The notes under the pieces are model-generated. The model was not told the origin of the DNA. It did not search any database and was given only the letters and a program-made list of their open reading frames with translations. A stretch of DNA of 5,051 nt from RFPI01 sp964398195 (GTDB lineage Bacteria; Pseudomonadota; Gammaproteobacteria; Burkholderiales; Methylophilaceae), in assembly GCA_964398195.1 (NCBI GenBank), contig CAYNLW010000062.1, positions 1 to 5,051 of the forward strand, read 5' to 3'. Of this stretch, positions 1 through 5,051 are shown one piece after another. The position numbers and the translations under genes are program-made. Each line of letters opens with the position of its first letter. Position 1 is the stretch's first letter.

Positions 1-9
1 TTGTTAGAT

Positions 10-21
10 TGTTAAAGAACA
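10..21 (-). promoter_or_regulatory. boxA antitermination element of an rRNA operon leader
   Basis: Read on the minus strand this is TGTTCTTTAACA, followed by ATCTAAC. It closely matches the proteobacterial rrn boxA (TGCTCTTTAACA in E. coli), the RNA site bound by NusB/NusE that lets RNA polymerase resist Rho within rRNA operons. It lies about 30 nt downstream of the predicted start site of a strong promoter and just after a boxB-like hairpin, which is the expected leader order. BoxA also occurs in 16S-23S spacers, but the promoter directly upstream argues for the operon leader. The 16S gene would begin beyond the left edge; none of it is present. Confidence 0.75.
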
Positions 22-24
22 GTT

Positions 25-46
25 CAATCGCTACGCATAGCAATCG
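25..46 (-). promoter_or_regulatory. boxB-like hairpin in rRNA leader
   Basis: On the minus strand, CGATTGCTA and TAGCGATTG can form a 9-bp stem, including two G-U pairs, closed by a TGCG tetraloop that fits the stable UNCG class. It sits between the predicted transcription start (about position 50) and boxA, where rrn leaders carry a boxB stem-loop. The stem and its position are seen directly. The antitermination role is inferred from context. Confidence 0.6.
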
Positions 47-56
47 AGAGGCGCGT

Positions 57-84
57 ATTATACAGAGCCTTAAGTCTCAGTCAA
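57..84 (-). promoter_or_regulatory. Strong sigma70 promoter, rRNA operon P1-like
   Basis: On the minus strand a -35 box TTGACT (84-79) is followed by a 16-bp spacer and a perfect -10 box TATAAT (62-57). Next comes a GC-rich discriminator, ACGCGCC, giving a predicted start near position 50. A 16-bp spacer with a GC-rich discriminator is typical of rRNA promoters under stringent (ppGpp/DksA) and growth-rate control. An A-rich tract at about 107-120, upstream of the -35, may act as an UP element. BoxB-like and boxA elements follow downstream, so the likely target is a 16S-23S-5S operon leaving the window on the left. Confidence 0.8.
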
Positions 85-135
85 CAGGATTTTCTCGTCA
101 GTAGCGATTATTTTTTATTGCGCAAAATACTGCAC

Positions 136-168
136 AAAAAAAGCCTTACGACTTAACTCAATAAGTCG
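136..168 (-). terminator. Possible intrinsic terminator after tRNA-fMet
   Basis: On the minus strand CGACTTA and TAAGTCG form a perfect 7-bp stem with a 6-nt loop (168-149). TAAGGC and then a run of seven T follow. The T-run is six bases away from the stem rather than adjacent, and the stem is only moderately GC-rich, so this is an imperfect terminator. Its place between the tRNA gene and the downstream rRNA promoter is where one would be expected. Confidence 0.45.
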
Positions 169-216
169 AAAATCATCGCCGACCACTTGGAATTACATCC
201 GGGAAATCAACTTGAA

Positions 217-229
217 CTCACGTTGTGAG
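217..229 (-). other. Short hairpin in the tRNA 3' trailer
   Basis: CTCAC and GTGAG form a 5-bp stem with a 3-nt loop, starting three bases after the encoded CCA end of the tRNA. A small stem here could limit 3' exonuclease trimming or guide RNase E cleavage of the precursor. That role is inference, and a stem this short can arise by chance. The remaining trailer, about 169-216, shows nothing else recognisable. Confidence 0.3.
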
Positions 230-232
230 AGT

Positions 233-309
<77 letters not shown>

Positions 310-342
310 TCCGATACGTTTATCAGAAAACGTGAGGGCGTG

Positions 343-372
343 AATGTATCAAACAATGCGCCCCACTGTCAA
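343..372 (-). promoter_or_regulatory. Candidate promoter of tRNA-fMet
   Basis: On the minus strand there is a perfect -35 box TTGACA (372-367), an 18-bp spacer and a -10-like TACATT (348-343). A GC-rich stretch, CACGCCC, follows before the mature tRNA 5' end at 309. The -10 matches consensus at only four of six positions, but these include the key T-A and final T. The site lies immediately after the poly-T tract of the putative kdsB terminator, so the tRNA appears to be its own transcription unit. Confidence 0.6.
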
Positions 373-375
373 TTT

Positions 376-403
376 AAAAAATGCTAAAACTGCTTTATTT
401 AGC
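376..403 (-). terminator. Weak intrinsic terminator spanning the kdsB stop codon
   Basis: On the minus strand GCTAAA (403-398) and TTTAGC (388-383) form a 6-bp stem with a 9-nt loop, then a short A and six T (381-376). The 5' arm is the last two sense codons of kdsB (Ala-Lys), and the TAA stop lies in the loop. The stem is AT-rich and short, so termination may be inefficient. Position and poly-T tail support an operon end; strength is uncertain. Confidence 0.4.
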
Positions 404-1165
404 CTGATGGGACAGTATGCGGCGCACTTCAGCCAAATCTTGTTCGGTATCCACCCCTGTGGCGGCGGCGGATTGGCTGACATAAACGCTAATTGGATAG
501 CCGTTGCAAAGCACGCGCAATTGCTCTAGCGACTCGATTTTTTCTAGGTTGGAGTGTGGCAGTTGTGTGTAAAGCTGCAGAAATTCGGCACGATAGGCGT
601 AAATGCCGATATGGCGATAGCCCAGCGTGGGCTCATCAGCATGCGCTTGCGGGTCAAGGCTGGCGCGGGCAAAGGGAATGGCGGCGCGACTGAAATATAA
701 GGCGCGGCTGTGTTGGTCAAGCACCACTTTAACGATATTGGGATTATGCATTTGCGCACTGTCATGAATGGCGTGACAGGCAGTCGCCATCACCGCTTGC
801 TGGTCTTGCCATAGTTGTTGCGCGACTTGCTGTATCAGTTGCGGGTCTATCAAAGGCTCATCGCCTTGCACATTGACCACCAAGGTATCAGGCGCCCATG
901 CCATTTGCTCGACCACTTCAGCGATGCGGTCAGTGCCCGATACATGGTCTGAGCGCGTCATCACAACAGGGATATTGGCCGCTTGCACCACTTGCATAAT
1001 TTGCGCATGGTCAGTCGCCACCACCACTTCACTGGCGCCACTCTCTATGGCGCGCTGCACCACATGCAATATCATGGGCTGCCCAGCGATATCCAGTAAA
1101 GGCTTGCCGGGCAAGCGTTGGCTGGCATAGCGGGCGGGAATAACGACTTTAAATTGTGCTTTCAC
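395..1165 (-). CDS. kdsB: 3-deoxy-manno-octulosonate cytidylyltransferase (CMP-Kdo synthetase)
   Basis: This cytoplasmic enzyme joins Kdo to CTP, releasing pyrophosphate and giving CMP-Kdo, the donor for Kdo transfer to lipid IVA. The 256-residue product has the usual family length and conserved blocks in order: IPARYASQRLPGKPL (9-23, nucleotide binding), TRSDHVSGTDRIAE (70-83), NVQGDEPL (98-105, with a metal-binding Asp at 102), NPNIVKVV (141-148), YFSRAAIPF (157-165), YRHIGIYAYR (183-192), LEKIESLEQLR (207-217) and GVDTEQDL (237-244, Asp 239 likely the second metal ligand). The start is GTG: an in-frame TAA lies five codons upstream, there is no in-frame ATG before it, and the first conserved motif begins at residue 9. 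The Shine-Dalgarno (SD) is weak (AAAGTGA). The gene lies 38 nt after the Trm112-like gene and looks like the end of the lpx operon. It appears intact. Confidence 0.97.
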   Translation of the reverse strand: MKAQFKVVIPARYASQRLPGKPLLDIAGQPMILHVVQRAIESGASEVVVATDHAQIMQVVQAANIPVVMTRSDHVSGTDRIAEVVEQMAWAPDTLVVNVQGDEPLIDPQLIQQVAQQLWQDQQAVMATACHAIHDSAQMHNPNIVKVVLDQHSRALYFSRAAIPFARASLDPQAHADEPTLGYRHIGIYAYRAEFLQLYTQLPHSNLEKIESLEQLRVLCNGYPISVYVSQSAAATGVDTEQDLAEVRRILSHQAK

Positions 1166-1203
1166 TGTGGCATCACTTTAAAAATAACCCAGTCATTAAA
1201 CTA

Positions 1204-1377
1204 CTAGTCCAGCTTAATGGCTTCATCTTCCAACATCACCGGCACCCCATCACGAATGGGATACATCACATGACATGGCTGGCAAATCAGCCCAGATGAC
1301 TGTTGATTAGTGTTGTGATATTGCAAAGTGCTTTTGCATACTGGGCACACCAGCATAGCGAGTAATTTATTATCCAT
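1204..1377 (-). CDS. ycaR: Trm112/YcaR-family small zinc-ribbon protein
   Basis: The predicted product is 57 residues, starting MDNKLLAMLVCPVCK. Two CxxC pairs (Cys11/Cys14 in CPVC and Cys32/Cys35 in CQPC) form a likely zinc site. The later YPIRDGVPVML (39-49) is the typical ending of the bacterial Trm112-like family (UPF0434/YcaR in E. coli). Eukaryotic and archaeal Trm112 proteins activate methyltransferases; what the bacterial members do is much less clear, so no specific function is claimed. The ATG has a good SD, GAGGT (1386-1382), four bases upstream. The gene overlaps the end of lpxK by 8 nt, suggesting translational coupling, and precedes kdsB. E. coli has the same lpxK-ycaR-kdsB order. 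The symbol is borrowed from E. coli. Confidence 0.92.
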   Translation of the reverse strand: MDNKLLAMLVCPVCKSTLQYHNTNQQSSGLICQPCHVMYPIRDGVPVMLEDEAIKLD

Positions 1378-2434
1378 GATGACCTCGTGCAGTTGGATGA
1401 GTAATCGAATCTATCTTAGCCAGCAGCCATTCTACCAATTCTGCTGGCAACACAGCACTGACCGGCAACACCCAAGCCTTGGGCAAAGGCAGTTGGCGAC
1501 ATTTCACCGCGTCTTTTTCGGTCATGATGATGTTGTCTTGCGCGAACTCAGCAAAGTCAGCGGCGACATAAGCATGATGGTCGGCAAAAGCGTGCGGCTT
1601 AATTTGCAAGCCATGCGCACGCAATTGCGCAAAGAATCGCTCGGGGTGGCCTATGCCTGCCACCGCATGCACCCGCTTGCCGCTCAGCGCCGACAGGCTT
1701 TGTCTGCGTTGCGGCGCATTTAGCGCATACAGCGCCTGCGACTGTAGTTGCATATTGGTCATAGGCAGCGCCAAGGCGGATAACTTAGCCAGCCATGCGC
1801 TGGCTGATTCGGCAGATGGCTGACCATTCACCACCAAATAATCAGCACAAGCCAAGCGCGCTGGCTTTTCGCGCAAAGGGCCAGCCGGTAATAAATAACC
1901 ATTGCCTAAGCCGCGCGCGCCATCAAACAAAACAATCTCGATATCACGCGCCAGCGCATAGTGTTGCAAGCCATCATCACAAATAATTAGCTGGGTGTGC
2001 GGCTGTTGCGCCAATAGCTGTTGCCCCACATAGCCGCGATTGCGCCCTACCCACACTGGGCAAGTCAGCTGCTGCACCAATAGCAAGGCTTCGTCGCCCA
2101 CGTCGGCGGCGCTCATATTGCCATCGACTGGGCTAGCGAATTTTTTATGCTTAGCCAAGGCGCCGCCATAGCCGCTGGCCAGCACTGCCACCTGCAGTCC
2201 CTGCGCCATCAGCGCTTGTGCGAGATACACCACCAAAGGGGTTTTGCCAGTGCCGCCCACAGTCAAATTGCCGACCACGATGACAGGCACATTTAAGCGT
2301 GTGCTAGCGAATAATTGATGGCGGTAACAGAAATAGCGCAACTTAAGCAGCACGGCGAATAAGCCGGCCAATAGGCGCAGGATTAGCGGTGGGGTTTGCG
2401 GGCGATACCAGATAGATTGCAGCCACTCGCGCAT
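1370..2434 (-). CDS. lpxK: Tetraacyldisaccharide 4'-kinase (lipid A 4'-kinase)
   Basis: LpxK phosphorylates the 4' position of tetraacyldisaccharide 1-phosphate with ATP, producing lipid IVA on the cytoplasmic face of the inner membrane. The 354-residue product is of normal family length. A hydrophobic N-terminal membrane-anchoring stretch lies near 17-32. A Walker A loop, VGNLTVGGTGKTPLVV, covers 54-69 (Lys64, Thr65). DDGLQH at 153-158 is the family's acidic catalytic signature. GNGYLLPAGPLRE (177-189) and MTEKDAVK (304-311) are also conserved. The usual SRGYGG motif after the P-loop reads ASGYGG (86-91), with Ser where Arg is normal. The ATG lies 6 nt after the msbA stop, and an AAGG inside the end of msbA may serve as SD. 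The stop overlaps the start of the Trm112-like gene. Confidence 0.97.
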   Translation of the reverse strand: MREWLQSIWYRPQTPPLILRLLAGLFAVLLKLRYFCYRHQLFASTRLNVPVIVVGNLTVGGTGKTPLVVYLAQALMAQGLQVAVLASGYGGALAKHKKFASPVDGNMSAADVGDEALLLVQQLTCPVWVGRNRGYVGQQLLAQQPHTQLIICDDGLQHYALARDIEIVLFDGARGLGNGYLLPAGPLREKPARLACADYLVVNGQPSAESASAWLAKLSALALPMTNMQLQSQALYALNAPQRRQSLSALSGKRVHAVAGIGHPERFFAQLRAHGLQIKPHAFADHHAYVAADFAEFAQDNIIMTEKDAVKCRQLPLPKAWVLPVSAVLPAELVEWLLAKIDSITHPTARGHHG

Positions 2435-2440
2435 CAGCGT

Positions 2441-4207
2441 TTAGCCTTGTTGGAATTGCTTTTGATACAGCTTGGCGTAGTGGCCTTTGCGTTGCAACAG
2501 CTCAGCATGATTGCCTTGCTCAACGATAGTGCCCTTTTCCATCACGATAATGCGGTCAGCGTTTTCTATCGTAGATAAGCGGTGCGCAATCACGATGCTA
2601 GTGCGCCCTTGCATTAACTGATCTAAGGCCGCTTGCACGTGTCGCTCAGATTCGGTATCCAAAGCCGAGGTGGCTTCATCTAATAATAAGATAGGCGCAT
2701 CTTTCAAAATCGCCCGCGCAATTGCCAAGCGCTGGCGCTGTCCGCCTGACAAGCGCACCCCGCGATCGCCTATCATGGTATGCAAGCCGTCCGGCAATTC
2801 CTCGATAAACTCCCAAGCGTGCGCCGCCTTGGCCGCCTCTATTACCTGCTGTTGGGTGCAAGCGCGCAAGCTGCCATAGGCAATATTATTCAGCACCGTA
2901 TCATTAAATAGCACGATATCCTGACTCACCAAAGCGAATTGCTGACGCAGACTATGCAGACTAAATTCGCGCGTATCTACTCCATCAATCAGAATCTGCC
3001 CTTCTTGATAATGATAAAAACGTGGCAATAAATTCACCATAGTCGTTTTACCACCGCCAGAACGCCCCACCAAGGCCAGCTTCTCACCCGGTGCAATATT
3101 AAAGCTCAGTTGATTCAGCGCATTATTTTTAGCGCTAGGGTAACGCAACATCACCTCACGAAATTCGATATGCCCTTTGACCTTGCCAAATTCACGCTGG
3201 CCATCATCTATCTCAGGCTGCTCGTCGATTAACGCAAATACACTATTGGCCGCCGCCAAGCCCTGCTGCAAATCCTCATTGATGCTGGTCATACTTTTGA
3301 TCGGTGCGATTAACATCAGCAAAGCGCCGATAAAAGCGGCAAACTCGCCAGCGGTAAATTTGCCTACCGAATAAAACACCACCAAGCTCAGCGCCACTGC
3401 TGCCAAAATCTCAATCACCATGCTATTCGAGCCAGAGATACGCGCCAAGCGGGTTTGAAAACGGCGGTTAGCGGCAGCCACCGCGCTAAAGCGGCTCATT
3501 TCATAGTCTTTGCCACTAAAAATTTTTACGATACGCTGACCAGAAATGGCTTCTTCACAGACTTGCGTCATATCGCCCATGGTCTGCTGCACATTCTTGC
3601 CCACCTCACGCAATCTCGGCGTCATGGCTTTTAAGTAATAGCCCATCATAGGCGCCACCGCTAAAAAGATTAAGGTCAGCGCCCAATCCAAATACAGCAT
3701 ATAGCCGACCACACCAATAATAGTAAAGGTATCGCGCACCCCAGACACCGCCACATTGGTAGCGGCCTTAGAGATTTGCTCGGTGTCATAAGTGATTTTA
3801 GAGCTGACATTGCCCACTGAATTGGCGTCAAAGAAACTCACCGGCAGCGTCATCAGCTTGCCAAACGAATGCAAGCGCAAGGCCTCCACCACGCGGCGCG
3901 ACACATAACGCATAGAAAAGCTAGAGATAAACCCAGCCAGCGAGCGCACCAACATCAGGCCAAATAAGATAAACGGCAGGGTATGAAACTGAGTGGCATC
4001 ACGCTTAACAAAGCCCTCATCGGTGACCAAGCGTATGGTGGCTAAGAAGCCAGTATTGGTAGCGGATAACACCAATAAAGAAACAATACTTAAAGTAAAC
4101 ACCTTCCAGTGTTTAGCGGAATAACTGAGTAAACGCAGATACACGCGCACCGCAGAAGTCTCTGCTGCTTGGGTGCCGACCGGATGAAGCTGAGAGGGTT
4201 TAGCCAT
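2441..4207 (-). CDS. msbA: Lipid A export ABC transporter, permease-ATPase (MsbA)
   Basis: MsbA is a homodimeric half-transporter that flips core-lipid A from the inner to the outer leaflet of the cytoplasmic membrane using ATP. The 588-residue protein has an N-terminal six-helix membrane domain (segments at roughly 35-58, 76-98, 152-172, 174-194, 263-283 and 288-304). A C-terminal nucleotide-binding domain follows: Walker A GRSGGGKTT (381-389), Q-loop Gln429, signature LSGGQ (486-490), Walker B ILLLD with Glu511, D-loop SALD (514-517) and switch His542 in IAHRLSTI. All catalytic residues are present. Length and motif spacing fit MsbA; related type-IV ABC exporters share these motifs, and the adjacent lpxK makes the lipid A role very likely. 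The ATG at 4207 follows a leader without a clear SD. A terminator lies upstream, after exbD. Confidence 0.95.
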   Translation of the reverse strand: MAKPSQLHPVGTQAAETSAVRVYLRLLSYSAKHWKVFTLSIVSLLVLSATNTGFLATIRLVTDEGFVKRDATQFHTLPFILFGLMLVRSLAGFISSFSMRYVSRRVVEALRLHSFGKLMTLPVSFFDANSVGNVSSKITYDTEQISKAATNVAVSGVRDTFTIIGVVGYMLYLDWALTLIFLAVAPMMGYYLKAMTPRLREVGKNVQQTMGDMTQVCEEAISGQRIVKIFSGKDYEMSRFSAVAAANRRFQTRLARISGSNSMVIEILAAVALSLVVFYSVGKFTAGEFAAFIGALLMLIAPIKSMTSINEDLQQGLAAANSVFALIDEQPEIDDGQREFGKVKGHIEFREVMLRYPSAKNNALNQLSFNIAPGEKLALVGRSGGGKTTMVNLLPRFYHYQEGQILIDGVDTREFSLHSLRQQFALVSQDIVLFNDTVLNNIAYGSLRACTQQQVIEAAKAAHAWEFIEELPDGLHTMIGDRGVRLSGGQRQRLAIARAILKDAPILLLDEATSALDTESERHVQAALDQLMQGRTSIVIAHRLSTIENADRIIVMEKGTIVEQGNHAELLQRKGHYAKLYQKQFQQG

Positions 4208-4253
4208 GAATTGACGTGAATAACATGAGTTGAAGTAAATGGATTAGCAGAAT

Positions 4254-4277
4254 AAAAACTGCCCCAGCAATGGGGCA
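4254..4277 (-). terminator. Intrinsic terminator between exbD and msbA
   Basis: On the minus strand TGCCCC and GGGGCA form a perfect GC-rich 6-bp stem with a 6-nt loop (4277-4260). A single G and then TTTTTATT follow. It begins 8 nt after the exbD stop codon. This is the best-formed terminator in the window and should end much of the exbB-exbD transcript before msbA, although read-through is possible. Confidence 0.75.
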
Positions 4278-4284
4278 TTAGCGA

Positions 4285-4704
4285 TTATTCAACATCCTGT
4301 TGTGTGGCAAAAGTAATGTGCGTATAACCCGCCTGACGCGCCGCTTCCATGACATTAATCACCGACTGATGGGTGGTTTTGGCATCGGCGCTAATCACAA
4401 TCACCGGATCTTTGCCGCCCGCCACCGCCTGTTGCAAGGCAGCCATAATACCGGATAAATCAGGTTTGGCGACTGGCGTTTTTTCCACCACCATATGCCC
4501 ATTGGCATCAATACCGACGTTAATCATCACCGGCTTTTGCTCTACAGGGTTAGCGTCCGCCGCTGGCAAATTGATTTGCAACTCGCTCATACGCGAGAAA
4601 GTCGCGTTCACCACCAAGAAGATGATAATCACCAACAACACATCAATCAGCGGTACCAGATTGATTTCTAAATCTTCGTCTTTACGACCACGTCTGAAAT
4701 TCAT
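4285..4704 (-). CDS. exbD: ExbD/TolR-family biopolymer transport protein
   Basis: ExbD works with ExbB in a proton-driven inner-membrane motor that energises TonB for outer-membrane receptor transport. The 139-residue protein has a short basic, acidic-rich cytoplasmic tail (1-12), then EINLVPLIDVLLVIIIFLVV, in which residues 17-34 form the single membrane helix. Asp21 matches the essential proton-carrying aspartate of ExbD/TolR. The rest is a periplasmic domain (about 40-139) ending in INVMEAARQAGYTHITFAT, a typical family C-terminus. The ATG shares one base with the exbB stop (TAATG), so translation is probably coupled. TolR is the main alternative; no tolA, tolB or pal gene is visible, and exbBD next to lpxK is a common betaproteobacterial arrangement. 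TonB is not in the window. Confidence 0.9.
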   Translation of the reverse strand: MNFRRGRKDEDLEINLVPLIDVLLVIIIFLVVNATFSRMSELQINLPAADANPVEQKPVMINVGIDANGHMVVEKTPVAKPDLSGIMAALQQAVAGGKDPVIVISADAKTTHQSVINVMEAARQAGYTHITFATQQDVE

Positions 4705-5051
4705 TATTTGCGCTCGCCATGCATAAATTCAACCAATGCCACCGCCTGTTGCTCAATCTCCACCACCAAGCCATCGACTTTGCCACGGAAATAGCGATAA
4801 CAAATCATGGCCGGCACCGCCACCACGATACCCGCAGCCGTATTGTAAAGCGCTACCGAAATCCCTTTAGCAAACTGCGCCACATCATGGCCAGAACCCG
4901 CCGCATTAAAGGCACCGAATAATTCCACCATCCCGATTACCGTACCCAACAAACCCAACAATGGGCTCACCGTCGCGATAGTACCTAGCGTAGTCAGATT
5001 CTTTTCTAATTTATGCGCCACCGCACGGCCGGTTTCTTCAATCGCCTCACG
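4704..5051 (-). CDS. exbB: ExbB/TolQ-family proton channel protein, C-terminal part (5' end beyond window)
   Basis: Only the last 115 codons are present. The reading frame is open to the right edge, beginning REAIEETGRA, so an internal GTG at 5021 should not be taken as the start. Full-length relatives are roughly 200 residues or more. Two membrane helices are visible: TLGTIATVSPLLGLLGTVIG (fragment residues 21-40 and on to Phe45) and ISVALYNTAAGIVVAVPAMI (64-83). These are the second and third helices of the MotA/TolQ/ExbB fold and line the channel around ExbD. The channel threonines (fragment Thr37 and Thr71, matching E. coli Thr148 and Thr181) are kept. The position matching E. coli Glu176 is Val66. 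A cytoplasmic C-terminal helix ends in FMHGERK. The stop overlaps exbD by one base. Confidence 0.92.
   Translation of the reverse strand, partial: REAIEETGRAVAHKLEKNLTTLGTIATVSPLLGLLGTVIGMVELFGAFNAAGSGHDVAQFAKGISVALYNTAAGIVVAVPAMICYRYFRGKVDGLVVEIEQQAVALVEFMHGERK

Noticed and set aside
1328..1723. 131-codon open frame on the plus strand
   Set aside because: It is antisense to the conserved lpxK and Trm112-like genes and its translation shows no recognisable domain. It is explained as a shadow of the real coding strand.
3025..3067. MsbA Walker A reads GRSGGGKTT rather than the more common GRSGSGKST
   Set aside because: The key Gly, Lys and Thr residues are all kept and such variation is tolerated across ABC ATPases, so it is not a sign of loss of function.
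4208..4253. Possible promoter for msbA (for example TTGCTG with TAATCC, or an extended -10 TGTTATTC)
   Set aside because: Each candidate matches consensus poorly at one or both boxes, and the first has its -35 inside the terminator hairpin. None is strong enough to report as a feature.
4090..4278. 62-codon minus-strand frame overlapping the msbA start
   Set aside because: It overlaps msbA in another frame, starts inside the terminator hairpin region, and shows no family motif. The msbA frame explains the region.
4373..4726. 117-codon open frame on the plus strand
   Set aside because: It lies antisense to exbD and the end of exbB. Its apparent hydrophobicity comes from the complementary codons and no family is recognisable.
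5019..5021. GTG at 5021 as the start of the ExbB-like gene
   Set aside because: The frame stays open to the window edge with family-like sequence upstream, and starting here would remove the first membrane helix. The gene is cut by the window boundary.

Overview
The window looks like a piece of a Gram-negative proteobacterial chromosome, most likely a betaproteobacterium. A Methylophilaceae-like organism is a guess, not a demonstration. The reasons are a lipopolysaccharide (LPS) core/lipid A gene set, the gene order exbB-exbD-msbA-lpxK-Trm112-kdsB, a TolQ/ExbB-like protein of the 'GIS-x-ALYNTA' type, and a proteobacterial rRNA leader with boxA. Base composition looks fairly even, near half G+C by eye. 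Every gene I can support lies on the minus strand, so transcription runs from the right end of the window to the left.

From right to left: 5051-4704 is the C-terminal half of an ExbB/TolQ-type proton-channel protein, cut by the window edge. It is followed by exbD at 4704-4285, with a 1-nt TAATG overlap. A good intrinsic terminator hairpin lies between exbD and the next gene. Then come msbA (4207-2441), lpxK (2434-1370, 6 nt after msbA), a 57-residue Trm112/YcaR-like zinc-ribbon protein (1377-1204, overlapping lpxK by 8 nt) and kdsB (1165-395, with a GTG start). A weak terminator-like hairpin spans the kdsB stop codon.

The last 400 bases hold stable-RNA functions. A short intergenic region carries a candidate promoter for an initiator tRNA-fMet gene (309-233). 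This is followed by a possible terminator and then a near-consensus sigma70 promoter with a GC-rich discriminator. Downstream of that promoter are a boxB-like hairpin and a boxA element running to the window edge. This is the layout of the start of an rRNA operon, whose 16S gene should begin just left of position 1; no mature rRNA sequence is in the window.

The genes form a coherent envelope module. LpxK adds the 4'-phosphate that completes lipid IVA. KdsB makes CMP-Kdo, the donor for the Kdo transferase. MsbA flips the finished core-lipid A across the inner membrane. ExbB/ExbD form the proton-driven motor that energises TonB-type outer-membrane import. The small Trm112-like protein is a conserved companion of lpxK and kdsB whose role there is not evident from sequence. 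I see no mobile element, CRISPR array, phage gene, frameshift or convincing new system. The points worth a second look are regulatory and at single-residue level.
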